Shown here piece after piece: positions 43,935 to 53,732 of a stretch of DNA of 64,000 bases (positions are counted from its first letter, which is position 1; each line of letters begins with the position of its first letter). Source of the DNA: JBAXTE01 sp037130365 (GTDB taxonomy: Bacteria; Bacteroidota; Bacteroidia; Bacteroidales; WCHB1-69); assembly GCA_037130365.1 (NCBI GenBank), contig JBAXTE010000014.1, forward strand, positions 1 to 64,000, read 5' to 3'. The notes under the pieces are model-generated. The model worked only from the letters and a program-made list of their open reading frames with translations. It made no database searches and was not told the origin of the DNA. Both the position numbers and the translations under genes were made by a program.

Positions 43935-46900
43935 TTATTTGAAAGCGGTTTCACTTAATCCATCACCCGATAATTTCAAACGTTCCATATATTCTGGCAC
44001 ATCTTTACCCATATATTTATCTACATATAATTTTGCTAAATACATTCCTAACATAAATCCGTGACCTCGAAGTCCAGTCATAAGCCCTAACTCAGGATCT
44101 ACCACATAACGAGGTTCTGTGTAATAGCCCGACCAAACTGCTTGGAATCCAACGGATGATAATTCTGGAATCCAATCTACAAATACTTCAGAAACTATTT
44201 CTAAAAATTCCTTACTGTTGATTTTTAAATTTTTCCCAGTTTCTACTGCGTCAATAGCTGGAGATGCACATCCAATAATTTGTCCAGTATCATGCAATTG
44301 TTGACCATACACGGCAGAAAATCCTTTGTAATGTCTGCGATCGATTATCATATCTAATGAATCCCCATTTTTTCCTAATAATGGCAATCTACGTGTGATA
44401 AAAGCCTGATGCTTAACAGGGAATAAGCCCGTTTCAATTCCTAATTTGTTTGTGAATTTTTCGGCATTCCAACCCAAGGCATTTACAAAATGATCACAAC
44501 AATATTCAACGTATTCTTTTTCGTGATTATAAACTAGAGCAATGTATTTGTTGCCTTCTTTGGAAACATCAATTAATTCACAATCTTCAAGGATGGTGCC
44601 CCCACTGGTTATTCCTACATTTCTAATATAGTCAATGGTTCTTCCTGGTGTTGCTTGCCAACAATCGTGAGTAATAAGCGCAGCATTATAAGTGGTAAGG
44701 TTTTGATTGAACATTGGAGATATTTCTTTTCTAAAGTCTTTTGGTTCAATCATATATGCATCCGACCATGCTCTTGATGCATCCAGTGCTTTATAAGTGG
44801 CTTCGTCGTGTGCAAAACTTATATATCTAATTGGTTTGTAATCAATATTATGAACTGATTGAATCTCTTTGAAAATTTGTAAATTATGTCGTGCGATATC
44901 CGAAATTTCAGGAACAGAGAACGCAGGACGACCTCCCGCAATATTTCTCCAAGAAGCACCTCGGTCTTGATTGATTAACACAGGTTTTAATCCAGCTTCT
45001 GCAAAATATCTAAGCAATCCACTTCCAGCAATTCCACCACCAGCAATTAAAACTGGGACGTTTATGCGTTTAGTAGATTTTCCATGTGTATTTGTGATTA
45101 TTTGCTCGTTTTTGTTATTTGGATAAGTAGATCCCAAAGAAATTTGATTAGATAATGGTCCCCGAGGAGTGGCATCACCAATTATTGAGATTCCTAGTGG
45201 TCGTAGCATTTGCTTCACTCTTGGAATGCAGCGTTTGCCTCTGCAAGGTCCCATTCCTAAACGAGTAGTATGCTTTAATTCATCCACCGATAAAAATTTT
45301 CTATCACCTAAAGTTTCTAATATCTCATCAATTTTAACATCATCACAATGACAAACATAGGTTTCAGACTCAATATCTTCAGTTAATGGTTTAGTTGTAA
45401 ATGGCTCAGGATAGTTTTCTTTTACAATAAAACCTCTTACATCTACTAATTTTTCTCCGTGTAAAGTGATGGATTTTACGCGCGCAATATTTGTTTTATT
45501 TGCTTTTAAAAGAATTTTTTCGATAATTCCTTCACCTAATTTCTGACCATTATTGTCAATTAAAAACACTTCAGATCCCTCATTTGCAGCATATTCAATA
45601 GGTAAGAACAACCAATCTTTTTTCAGATTATATCCAAAAATTGCTAATCCAGGACATTGATAAACACAATCCATGCAACCGATACATTTTTCGAAATTAA
45701 TTTCTGGAACCGTGTTCGTTGACGTTTTAAGAATAGCGCCATGAGGGCAAGCAAACTGACACGGATTGCAAGCAAAGCCATATAAGCAGTCAATTTGAAC
45801 AAATCCTTTTTCCATCATTCGTTCTGAAGTTGGTAAGGCAGGTTCTTCAATAACTCGAACTGGGTGTTGTTGAGAATCAATATATTCTTTAGAAAGTTCT
45901 AAGTATTCATCATAGTTTACCTTTGCACCGAGTTCCATAGCAATTTCTAACGCTGCTTGCTTTCCGCGCAATACAGCACTAGTTCCTTCTCCTATTCGAA
46001 TTGCATCTCCAACTCCGTAAGATTGCATTCCAAAAACATGTTTGCTCTTGATTAATATTTGGTCATCAGGAACTAATCCAGTACAAATATTTATAATATC
46101 GATACCATCAATAATTTGTTCTGTTCCAGGGATAGGTTTGAAGTTTTCACATTTTGCAACCACAGCACCAATAATTCCATCATGTGTTTTGTTTGGAATT
46201 GCTTTCAAAAGAATGTGTGATGTTAATACAGGAATTCCTAGGCGACGAACTCTGTTGGCTTGAACAGGAAAGCCACCTTCTTTAGATTGAGCTTCTATAA
46301 TTGCTTTAATCGTTGCGCCGGCTTGATAGCCTTGATAGGATGTGAGGTATCCAATATTTCCAGCTCCCACGGTTAACACATTCTTTCCTAAAAGTGTATG
46401 CTCAACATTCATCATTTTTTGAAAAACAGCTGCAGTGTATACACCTGGTAAATCGTCGTTTTCAAACGCTGGAACAAATGGAACAGCACCGGTAGCAGTT
46501 ACAATATAGTCAGCGTCGATGTAATATATTTCGTCAGTTTGAATGTTTTTAATCGCTACCCTTTTGCCTTCTAAAATATCCCAAACAGTAGAATTTAGCA
46601 AAATACCTTCGTGATTTTCTCCAGCTAGTGTTTTGGCAATATCAAATCCACGCATTCCACCATATTTCTTTTCTTTTTCGAAAAAGAAAAATTGATGTGT
46701 TTGCATATTAAATTGACCTCCAATAGTGGCATTATTATCAACAACAATGTTCCGAATATTATGCTCAATTAACAACTCTCTGCATGCCAAACCTGCTGGT
46801 CCCGCGCCAACAATTACAACTTGAGTTTTGTATATTTTAGTTGGATTTTCGGAAGGATATTTTACAATTTTTGGTTGATAATCGTTGGGAACTTCTTTCA

Positions 46901-47168
46901 CTTCTTTAACTGAATCAACGAGTGTTAAACAAATTCGTCTAATTTCGCCGTCTACAAGCATTTCGCAAGCACCACACTTTCCAATACCACATTCTAAACT
47001 TCTTTCTCTGTGGTCGATACTGTGACTATGCACTGGATGCCCCGATTGATGAAGCGCAGCCGCAATTGTATACCCTTCTTGTCCAACTATTGTTTCCCCG
47101 TTAAACAGGAAAGAAGTTTCTTTGTTTTCTGGAATTGTTAAAATGGGGTGTTTCGTGATTTTATACAT
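43935..47168 (-). CDS. Five-module fused FAD/iron-sulfur amino-acid-type dehydrogenase
   Basis: A 1077-residue protein with five modules in one chain. (1) A 2Fe-2S domain, with cysteines 60, 65, 68 and 80 spaced as in HcnA and LhpE. (2) An FAD/NAD domain from about 110 (VVIVGAGPAGLACREL), like HcnB. (3) Two 4Fe-4S clusters at about 465-505 (CNPCQFACPHG, CIGCMDCVYQCPG). (4) A BFD-like 2Fe-2S domain at about 603-645 (YVCHCDDVKID, CRGKRCIPRV). (5) A DAO-type FAD oxidase domain from about 702 (PVLIAGGGIAGSG). The separate-subunit relatives are HcnABC and D-hydroxyproline or opine dehydrogenases, where electrons flow from an amine substrate to the respiratory chain. The substrate is unknown. Start at ATG 47168; an upstream TTG at 47189 has no leader. 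Confidence 0.9.
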   Translation of the reverse strand: MYKITKHPILTIPENKETSFLFNGETIVGQEGYTIAAALHQSGHPVHSHSIDHRERSLECGIGKCGACEMLVDGEIRRICLTLVDSVKEVKEVPNDYQPKIVKYPSENPTKIYKTQVVIVGAGPAGLACRELLIEHNIRNIVVDNNATIGGQFNMQTHQFFFFEKEKKYGGMRGFDIAKTLAGENHEGILLNSTVWDILEGKRVAIKNIQTDEIYYIDADYIVTATGAVPFVPAFENDDLPGVYTAAVFQKMMNVEHTLLGKNVLTVGAGNIGYLTSYQGYQAGATIKAIIEAQSKEGGFPVQANRVRRLGIPVLTSHILLKAIPNKTHDGIIGAVVAKCENFKPIPGTEQIIDGIDIINICTGLVPDDQILIKSKHVFGMQSYGVGDAIRIGEGTSAVLRGKQAALEIAMELGAKVNYDEYLELSKEYIDSQQHPVRVIEEPALPTSERMMEKGFVQIDCLYGFACNPCQFACPHGAILKTSTNTVPEINFEKCIGCMDCVYQCPGLAIFGYNLKKDWLFLPIEYAANEGSEVFLIDNNGQKLGEGIIEKILLKANKTNIARVKSITLHGEKLVDVRGFIVKENYPEPFTTKPLTEDIESETYVCHCDDVKIDEILETLGDRKFLSVDELKHTTRLGMGPCRGKRCIPRVKQMLRPLGISIIGDATPRGPLSNQISLGSTYPNNKNEQIITNTHGKSTKRINVPVLIAGGGIAGSGLLRYFAEAGLKPVLINQDRGASWRNIAGGRPAFSVPEISDIARHNLQIFKEIQSVHNIDYKPIRYISFAHDEATYKALDASRAWSDAYMIEPKDFRKEISPMFNQNLTTYNAALITHDCWQATPGRTIDYIRNVGITSGGTILEDCELIDVSKEGNKYIALVYNHEKEYVEYCCDHFVNALGWNAEKFTNKLGIETGLFPVKHQAFITRRLPLLGKNGDSLDMIIDRRHYKGFSAVYGQQLHDTGQIIGCASPAIDAVETGKNLKINSKEFLEIVSEVFVDWIPELSSVGFQAVWSGYYTEPRYVVDPELGLMTGLRGHGFMLGMYLAKLYVDKYMGKDVPEYMERLKLSGDGLSETAFK

Positions 47169-47195
47169 CTTTTTTGTTGTTTTTTTCAATTACCG

Positions 47196-47203
47196 CAAAA
47201 TTA
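47196..47203 (-). promoter_or_regulatory. Promoter of the fused oxidoreductase (-7 box TAATTTTG)
   Basis: Exact TAnnTTTG match on the minus strand; predicted transcript start near 47189 and leader about 21 bases to ATG 47168. Confidence 0.5.
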
Positions 47204-47402
47204 GATTTTATTTTTTATTTTTTTTACTCCTTCAGGGAAAATATTTCAAATTTTTTTCAAATCAAAGTAATTTTCTTGAGAAAATATCGTTACCTGAATG
47301 TTCTCTGATAATTAAATCAATATTATTATTGAGATTACATAAAAATCGTATTTTCTGCATTCAGTTATTCAAAAAAAAGGTATATTATCCAAAAAAAATG
47401 AT

Positions 47403-47410
47403 TAACTTTG
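47403..47410 (+). promoter_or_regulatory. Promoter of the glycogen synthase operon (-7 box TAACTTTG)
   Basis: Exact TAnnTTTG match 26 bases before ATG 47436. It is divergent from the oxidoreductase promoter; the 200 bases between them hold no ORF of merit. Confidence 0.55.
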
Positions 47411-47435
47411 CAAAAACAGAAGTATAAAATATATT

Positions 47436-48269
47436 ATGGCAATTACAAAACCAAGAGTATTGTTTATTTCACAAGAGATTTCCCCCTACGTTTGCGAAAG
47501 TGAAATCGCAAAAAACTGTAAATCAATTCCTTACAGCGTTTCTGAAAAAGGCAAAGAAATTCGTCTATTTATGCCAAATTTTGGAAGTATTAACGAGCGT
47601 AGAAACCAACTTCATGAAGTGATTCGACTTTCTGGAATGAACATAATTATCAACGATACAGATCATTCGTTAATAATTAAAGTTGCTTCATTACCATCTG
47701 CACGAATTCAAGTTTATTTTATCGACAACGAAGAATTTTTCCATCAAAAGCTAATTCTACGCGATAAAAATGAAGTTTTTTATTCGAACAACGATGAGCG
47801 CGCACTCTTTTTTGCTCGTGGGGTAATTGAAACCATAAAAAATCTTGGATGGGCACCTGATATTATCCATTGTCATGGATGGATGTCGCATCTTATTCCA
47901 TTGTATATCAAACGAATGTATAAAGATAGTCCACTTTTTGCTGATTCTAAGGTTGTATTTTCATTTTACAATGATGAATTCCCTGAAGCATTGAATCCAA
48001 AATTTATTGATAATTTAAAATTTGATGGTATTGCTCAAGTAGACCAGAAACATTTTAAAACACCAACATACATATCAACAATTAAAGCTGCTGCTGATTA
48101 TTCTGATGCACTTATTATTGGAAGTGAAAATTTAAATCCAGAAATTCGAACTTATTTATCACAATTGTCTAAACCAATGCTTGCATTTAGTGCAGAGGAA
48201 AATTTTGCAAATTCAGTAAATGAATTTTATGATGATTTATTGGTTCAAAAAAGTGTGCTAATTAAATAA
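47436..48269 (+). CDS. Glycogen/starch synthase, GT5-only short form
   Basis: A 277-residue protein matching only the N-terminal GT5 half of bacterial glycogen synthase: LFISQEISPYVCESEIAKN at the start, IRLFMPNFGSINERRNQLH at about 45, IIHCHGWMSHLIPLY at about 145 and a C-terminal region ending in ADYSDALIIGSENL. The GT1-like C-terminal domain with the ADP-glucose site is missing. Short forms like this are usual in Bacteroidota and lie next to a DUF4270 gene and glmS, as here. Whether they are catalytic is unclear. Lysine in the usual KTGGL position is replaced by ESEIAKN. Confidence 0.85.
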   Translation: MAITKPRVLFISQEISPYVCESEIAKNCKSIPYSVSEKGKEIRLFMPNFGSINERRNQLHEVIRLSGMNIIINDTDHSLIIKVASLPSARIQVYFIDNEEFFHQKLILRDKNEVFYSNNDERALFFARGVIETIKNLGWAPDIIHCHGWMSHLIPLYIKRMYKDSPLFADSKVVFSFYNDEFPEALNPKFIDNLKFDGIAQVDQKHFKTPTYISTIKAAADYSDALIIGSENLNPEIRTYLSQLSKPMLAFSAEENFANSVNEFYDDLLVQKSVLIK

Positions 48270-48304
48270 CTACAATCTCTCGTACCACTTAAAACTAAAA
48301 ACAA

Positions 48305-49660
48305 TTGAATAGACATATCATTTTTAGAAGTTTATATATCGTCGTTATATTTTTTATTTCGGTTTTAATAATAAGTTGCACAAAAGAACCTGACACTATT
48401 GGGTTAGATGTTCAACCTCCTTCTGATCGCTTAGGAACGGAATTTACCGATACCACTCAAATATTGGCTTTTTCAGTGTTAGAAGATACAATAACGACCA
48501 ATAGCTTGAGTCAGAATGTTGTTGGATGGCTGAATGATCCATTTTTCGGAAAAACAAAAGCAAGCTTAGTCACTCAATTTAATCTTCCTTCTAGAGATGT
48601 TCATTTCGATGGAAATCCTGTGGTAGATTCTGCCGTTCTTGTAATTTCTTATCGTGGATTTTATGGTGATACTACTGCTGGAGTAAATTTTAAAGTGTAT
48701 GAAGTGGCCGAAAATCTTTCTTCTGATGTCTCATATCATCAAAATCAATCGATTCAAACCTATCAAAAAGCATTAAATTATTATCCAAATCAATATCAAA
48801 CGACTCAAGTATCCTCCCCAATTTATTCTGCAACGGATACTGTTAATCCTGCCTTTAGGATTCGTTTAAGTACAAATTGGGCTCGTCAAAAGTTTATCGA
48901 TAAATCTGGAGATCCTGAAATTGCTAGCAACGATAACTTTAAGAGCTATTTTAAAGGTTTGATGATAACTGCTGATGATGCAAGAGGGTTAGGTCACTTA
49001 GCTTATTTAGGAATTAATAAATCTACAACCTCAGGAGTTTATATTTATTATCACACGAACGATACCGTTTCTCAAACGTTTAGATTACTTGTTGAAGACG
49101 ATTGTGTGCGAGCAAATTTATATGATCATGCTAATTATTACGGTGCAAACTCACAAATTAGAAATCAAGTTGTGTTTAAAGATAGTTCATTGGGTGTGAA
49201 TCAGTTATATCTACATCCTGGTGGAGGAATAAATACAAAGATAAAATTTCCTACAGTTCGCGAACAGTTTAAAAATCGTAGAGTTGTAATAAATAGAGCT
49301 GAATTAGTAATTACTAATTTGGTCCCTAATCAAAAAGGTTTTTATGTTCCTTTAAGATTAACCATTGCTAAAAATTCAAGTACAGGTACATACCAATTTA
49401 TTCCAGATGATGCAATTACCGAAGGTGAAGATTATTTTGGAGGAGTTTTTAATCAATCCACAAATGAGTATAGATTTAGAATAACTAGATACATTCAGCA
49501 ATTAATTAATTCCACTACAGATGATTATGGACTAACCTTGTTTATTTCTGGAAGAGCTGTGGTTGGTAATAGGTTAATATTTGCTGGGAATAAACCAAAT
49601 ATTCTTACTTCGAGAGCTAAACCATTGCGACTTGAAGTATCATTTACTTATTTAGATTAA
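48305..49660 (+). CDS. DUF4270 lipoprotein
   Basis: A 451-residue lipoprotein; the signal is hydrophobic (LYIVVIFFISVLIISC) with Cys25 as lipidation site, followed by TKEPDTIGLDVQPPSDRLG, the DUF4270 hallmark. Beta-rich throughout, with a late LRLEVSFTYL strand. DUF4270 proteins are outer-membrane-associated and of unknown function. It starts with TTG at 48305; there is no in-frame ATG before the signal, so the start is set by the signal peptide. It lies 12 bases before glmS and follows the GT5 gene, a conserved trio. Confidence 0.86.
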   Translation: MNRHIIFRSLYIVVIFFISVLIISCTKEPDTIGLDVQPPSDRLGTEFTDTTQILAFSVLEDTITTNSLSQNVVGWLNDPFFGKTKASLVTQFNLPSRDVHFDGNPVVDSAVLVISYRGFYGDTTAGVNFKVYEVAENLSSDVSYHQNQSIQTYQKALNYYPNQYQTTQVSSPIYSATDTVNPAFRIRLSTNWARQKFIDKSGDPEIASNDNFKSYFKGLMITADDARGLGHLAYLGINKSTTSGVYIYYHTNDTVSQTFRLLVEDDCVRANLYDHANYYGANSQIRNQVVFKDSSLGVNQLYLHPGGGINTKIKFPTVREQFKNRRVVINRAELVITNLVPNQKGFYVPLRLTIAKNSSTGTYQFIPDDAITEGEDYFGGVFNQSTNEYRFRITRYIQQLINSTTDDYGLTLFISGRAVVGNRLIFAGNKPNILTSRAKPLRLEVSFTYLD

Positions 49661-49672
49661 AACTGAAAAATT

Positions 49673-51517
49673 ATGTGTGGAATCGTTGCTTATACTGGAT
49701 ATCGCGAAGCTTATCCAATTTTAATTAAGGGCCTACATCGTTTAGAATATCGTGGGTATGACAGTGCAGGCGTTGCCTTATTAAATAATAAAAATGAAAT
49801 CGGACTGTACAAATGTCGTGGAAAAGTAAGTGATTTAGAAAGTCATGTCGTTGGAAAAGATATCTCTGGATCCACAGGAATTGGACACACGCGTTGGGCT
49901 ACTCATGGTGAACCCAATGATGAAAATGCACATCCTCATTATTCGCAAAATGAAAATATTGCACTGATTCATAATGGAATCATTGAGAATTATACCATAT
50001 TAAAAAAAGAATTAATTAATAGAGGTTATCATTTTCAAAGTAATACTGATACTGAAGTTTTAGTGCATCTCATCGAAGATATTAAAAAGAATGAAAATGT
50101 AACATTACCAGAAGCTATCAGAATTGCTCTAAATCAAGTGGTTGGAACATACGCGATAGTTGTAGTTTCTAAAAATAATCCAAATACGCTTATTTGTGCT
50201 AGAAAAGGAAGTCCTTTAGTAATTGGAATAGGAAAAGATGAATATTTTATTGCTTCTGATGGAGCACCTTTAGTCGAATATACAAGAGATGTTGTATATT
50301 TGAACGACGAGGAAATTGCTGTTTTAGAGCCTTCAAAAACATTAGATATATTTACAATTCAAAACATCACGGCTACACATTATGTTCAACAACTAGAAAT
50401 GAGTTTAAACGAACTTGAAAAAGGTGGTTTTGAGCATTTTATGCTGAAGGAAATTTATGAACAATCGCGTTCAATTGGCGATAGCATGAGAGGTCGATTA
50501 AATATTGAAAAAGAAGTTGTAAGCTTAGGTGGTATTGTCGAATTTGAAGAAAAAATGCTTCGAGCTCGACGGTTTGTTATTATTGCATGTGGCACTTCTT
50601 GGCACGCTGGTTTGGTTGCTGAATATATAATTGAAGAACTTGTGAGAATTCCTGTTGAGGTTGAATACGCTTCAGAATTTAGATATAGGAATCCAATTAT
50701 TAATGAAGATGATGTTGTAATTGCAATTTCACAATCAGGAGAAACAGCAGACACTCTAGCTGCAATTGATTTAGCAAAATCTAAAGGTGCCACTGTAATC
50801 GGAATCTGTAATGTAGTTGGCTCATCTATAGCACGACTTACGCATGCTGGTTCATATACGCATGCTGGTCCTGAAATTGGCGTAGCATCTACAAAAGCTT
50901 TTACTGCTCAAGTTACAGTTCTTACCCTAATGGCTCTTTCTCTCGCTCGAAAGAAAGGAACTTTGTCTAATTCTCGCTATCAACAAATTATTACTGATTT
51001 AGAAGCTATTCCTGCAAAAGTTGAAGAAACTCTAAAAGTTAATCCATTAACTCTTGAAATTGCTAAAATATTTCAAAATGTTACAAATGCTTTATATCTT
51101 GGACGTGGGGTTAACTTCCCTGTAGCATTAGAAGGTGCTTTAAAATTGAAGGAAATATCTTACATTCATGCAGAAGGATATCCTGCAGCAGAGATGAAAC
51201 ATGGCCCAATTGCATTGATTGATAATGAAATGCCGGTTATTGTAATTGCAACTAATAGAGGTACTTATGAGAAGGTTATTAGCAATATTCAAGAAGTGAA
51301 AGCCCGTAAAGGGAAAATAATCGCTATCATTACAGAAGGGGATACTACGGTTAAAAATCTTGCCGATTATTCAATTGAAATCCCTGAAACTGATGAATTA
51401 TTAGTGCCACTTTTGGCCACAATTCCATTGCAATTATTAGCTTATCATATTGCATTACTTCGTGGATGCAACGTTGATATGCCACGAAATCTAGCAAAAT
51501 CTGTTACCGTAGAATAA
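49673..51517 (+). CDS. glmS: Glucosamine-6-phosphate synthase (isomerizing)
   Basis: A 614-residue enzyme that makes glucosamine-6-phosphate from fructose-6-phosphate and glutamine, the first step to peptidoglycan and outer-membrane amino sugars. The glutaminase domain has Cys2 (MCGIVAYTG) as nucleophile, then GIGHTRWATHGEP and HNGIIENY. Two SIS domains follow, with IIACGTSWHAG and ISQSGETADTLAA, then EIGVASTKAFTAQ; the end is MPRNLAKSVTVE. It shares a transcript with the preceding DUF4270 gene and ends at 51538-51572. Confidence 0.98.
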   Translation: MCGIVAYTGYREAYPILIKGLHRLEYRGYDSAGVALLNNKNEIGLYKCRGKVSDLESHVVGKDISGSTGIGHTRWATHGEPNDENAHPHYSQNENIALIHNGIIENYTILKKELINRGYHFQSNTDTEVLVHLIEDIKKNENVTLPEAIRIALNQVVGTYAIVVVSKNNPNTLICARKGSPLVIGIGKDEYFIASDGAPLVEYTRDVVYLNDEEIAVLEPSKTLDIFTIQNITATHYVQQLEMSLNELEKGGFEHFMLKEIYEQSRSIGDSMRGRLNIEKEVVSLGGIVEFEEKMLRARRFVIIACGTSWHAGLVAEYIIEELVRIPVEVEYASEFRYRNPIINEDDVVIAISQSGETADTLAAIDLAKSKGATVIGICNVVGSSIARLTHAGSYTHAGPEIGVASTKAFTAQVTVLTLMALSLARKKGTLSNSRYQQIITDLEAIPAKVEETLKVNPLTLEIAKIFQNVTNALYLGRGVNFPVALEGALKLKEISYIHAEGYPAAEMKHGPIALIDNEMPVIVIATNRGTYEKVISNIQEVKARKGKIIAIITEGDTTVKNLADYSIEIPETDELLVPLLATIPLQLLAYHIALLRGCNVDMPRNLAKSVTVE

Positions 51518-51537
51518 CAGTTTAAATATTTAAATAG

Positions 51538-51572
51538 GGGAATAGTGACATTTTTGCTATTCCCTTTTTTTT
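51538..51572 (+). terminator. glmS terminator
   Basis: GGGAATAG (51538-51545) with CTATTCCC (51557-51564), 11-base loop, eight T. Confidence 0.9.
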
Positions 51573-51669
51573 GTCATTGAATTTCTGACATTATGACATA
51601 TTTTAGATCATGGTATATGATTTGACTAAAGGCTAATTCCGAAAAATAACGAATAAAATAAATAATATT

Positions 51670-53580
51670 ATGCAAAAAGGAACTATTAACGTACAAACTG
51701 AGAACATCTTTCCTATTATCAAGAAATTTTTATACTCCGATCATGATATTTTTCTTCGTGAATTGGTGTCTAATGCCGTTGATGCAACTCAGAAATTAAA
51801 AGCACTCTCATCTATTGGTCAGGTTGAAGGCGATTTGGGCGATGTTACTATTGAAATTGAAATTGATAAAGAAAATAAAACGCTGACTATTCACGATAAA
51901 GGTATCGGGATGACAGCCGAAGAGGTTGATAAATATATCAATCAAATTGCGTTTTCGAGTGCTGAAGAATTTCTCGAAAAGTTTAAAGGTGTCGATTCTG
52001 CTTCAATTATTGGTCATTTTGGCTTAGGATTTTATTCCTCATTTATGGTCGCCAGTAAAGTGCAGATTATTTCAAAATCTTACAAAGTAGACTCACAAGC
52101 TGTTATTTGGGAGTGTGATGGAAGTCCAAATTATACTCTTAATGAAATTGAAAAAACATCTCGAGGAACTGATATCATTCTCCATATTTCTGATGATGCT
52201 CTTGAGTTTTTAGAAGAACATAAGATTTTAGAACTATTAAAAAAATATTGTAAGTTTTTACCAGTTCCAATTCGCTTTGGTAACGAAAAAAAATGGGAAA
52301 CTCAAAAAGACGAATCTTTAGAAGTAGTTGAAGGTGAAGAGAAAAAAGAGCCAAAACGCATTGAAGTTGAGTATCCAAGAATTATCAATAATACAAATCC
52401 TTTATGGAAAAAAGCTCCTTCAGATATCACAGAAGATGAATACAAAAGCTTCTATCATGAACTCTATCCAAATACATTCGAAGAGCCTTTGTTTAGTATT
52501 CACCTTAATGTTGATTACCCTTTTAATCTAACTGGAATTTTGTATTTTCCTAAAGCTCGCAAGACAATGGAAGTACAAAAGGAAAAAATTCATTTATACT
52601 GCAACCAAGTCTTTATCACGGATCAATTAGAAGGAATAGTTCCTGATTTCTTGACCTTACTACATGGTGTTATTGATTCTCCAGATATTCCACTCAATGT
52701 TTCGAGAAGTTACTTGCAAAGTGATGGAAATGTGAAGAAAATATCATCACATATCTCCAAAAAAGTTGCTGATAAATTAGAAGAGATGTTTAAACAAAAT
52801 CGTGAAGATTTTGAAAAGAAATGGGATGACATCAAGATATTTATTCAATATGGAATGATTACCGACGAAAAATTCTATGAAAGAGCAGCTAAATTCTTCC
52901 TTTTCAAGAATGTAGATGGAAAGTATTTTACATTTGATGAATATAAAAATCATATCGAAACTCTTCAAAAAGATAAACATGATTCATTAATATATCTCTA
53001 CGCATCGGATGAAAAAATCCAATATACCTACATTCAATCCATTAAAGAAAGAGGATACGATGTGCTTATAATGGATGGAATGCTAGATTCTCATTTTATA
53101 AATACCATTGAATCAAAGTTCGAAAAATCTCGATTCAATAGAGTGGATGCGGATGTAGTTGATAAATTGATTGAAAAAGATGAGCCACAACCTTCAAAAT
53201 TAAACGAAGAAGAGCAAAAGGATTTAGTATCACTTTTTGAAGCTCAAGTAGAAAAAGCACGCTTTTCTGTCGTAACAGAAAATTTAAGTGAAACAGATTT
53301 GCCTGTTATGATTACTCGTTCAGAATTTATGCGTAGATGGAGCGATATGCAAGCATTAAATGGTGGCTCAAAAACATTTATGCCTGGTCTTGATTCCTAT
53401 AATATTGTGGTGAACTCGAATCACCCATTGATGGGTAAAGTAATTGCTGAACAAGAGCAAGATCAAAAAGATATGCTAGTTAAGCAACTAATTGATTTAG
53501 CGATGCTTTCACAAAATATTCTGGAAGGCGAAGCGCTAAATGATTTTATTAAAAGAAGCGTTTCGATGATTGGAAAATAA
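51670..53580 (+). CDS. htpG: Molecular chaperone HtpG (Hsp90)
   Basis: A 636-residue Hsp90. The N-terminal GHKL ATPase domain has IFLRELVSNAVDATQKL (Bergerat N-box), DKGIGMTAEEVDKYINQIA and GHFGLGFYSSFMV. The middle domain includes GILYFPKA and VFITDQLEGIVPDFL; the dimer domain includes FMRRWSDMQALNGG and MLSQNILEGEALNDF. A VEGEEKKEPKR acidic/basic linker joins the first two. No C-terminal MEEVD is present, as expected in bacteria. It refolds proteins under stress. No consensus -7 box was found upstream. Confidence 0.97.
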   Translation: MQKGTINVQTENIFPIIKKFLYSDHDIFLRELVSNAVDATQKLKALSSIGQVEGDLGDVTIEIEIDKENKTLTIHDKGIGMTAEEVDKYINQIAFSSAEEFLEKFKGVDSASIIGHFGLGFYSSFMVASKVQIISKSYKVDSQAVIWECDGSPNYTLNEIEKTSRGTDIILHISDDALEFLEEHKILELLKKYCKFLPVPIRFGNEKKWETQKDESLEVVEGEEKKEPKRIEVEYPRIINNTNPLWKKAPSDITEDEYKSFYHELYPNTFEEPLFSIHLNVDYPFNLTGILYFPKARKTMEVQKEKIHLYCNQVFITDQLEGIVPDFLTLLHGVIDSPDIPLNVSRSYLQSDGNVKKISSHISKKVADKLEEMFKQNREDFEKKWDDIKIFIQYGMITDEKFYERAAKFFLFKNVDGKYFTFDEYKNHIETLQKDKHDSLIYLYASDEKIQYTYIQSIKERGYDVLIMDGMLDSHFINTIESKFEKSRFNRVDADVVDKLIEKDEPQPSKLNEEEQKDLVSLFEAQVEKARFSVVTENLSETDLPVMITRSEFMRRWSDMQALNGGSKTFMPGLDSYNIVVNSNHPLMGKVIAEQEQDQKDMLVKQLIDLAMLSQNILEGEALNDFIKRSVSMIGK

Positions 53581-53681
53581 ATTAATAGGGCTGTTTTTGG
53601 TGATGAACTCATTTTTTGAAATATTTACCGAAAATACAGCTTATTTTACCGAAATATATGCTTTGATATTATTCATTAGTG

Positions 53682-53689
53682 TATCTTCG
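53682..53689 (+). promoter_or_regulatory. lemA promoter (-7 box TATCTTCG)
   Basis: One mismatch from TAnnTTTG, with TTTG at 53662-53665, 16 bases upstream as a -33 candidate. The leader to ATG 53733 is about 37 bases. Confidence 0.45.
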
Positions 53690-53732
53690 CAAAGTTAAAT
53701 TAAAGAATTACAAACAATTAAAACAAAAAAAA

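Noticed and set aside
47122..47427. Plus-strand ORF of 101 codons across the divergent promoter region
   Set aside because: It overlaps the start of the oxidoreductase, contains two promoter boxes and has T-rich composition; no support.
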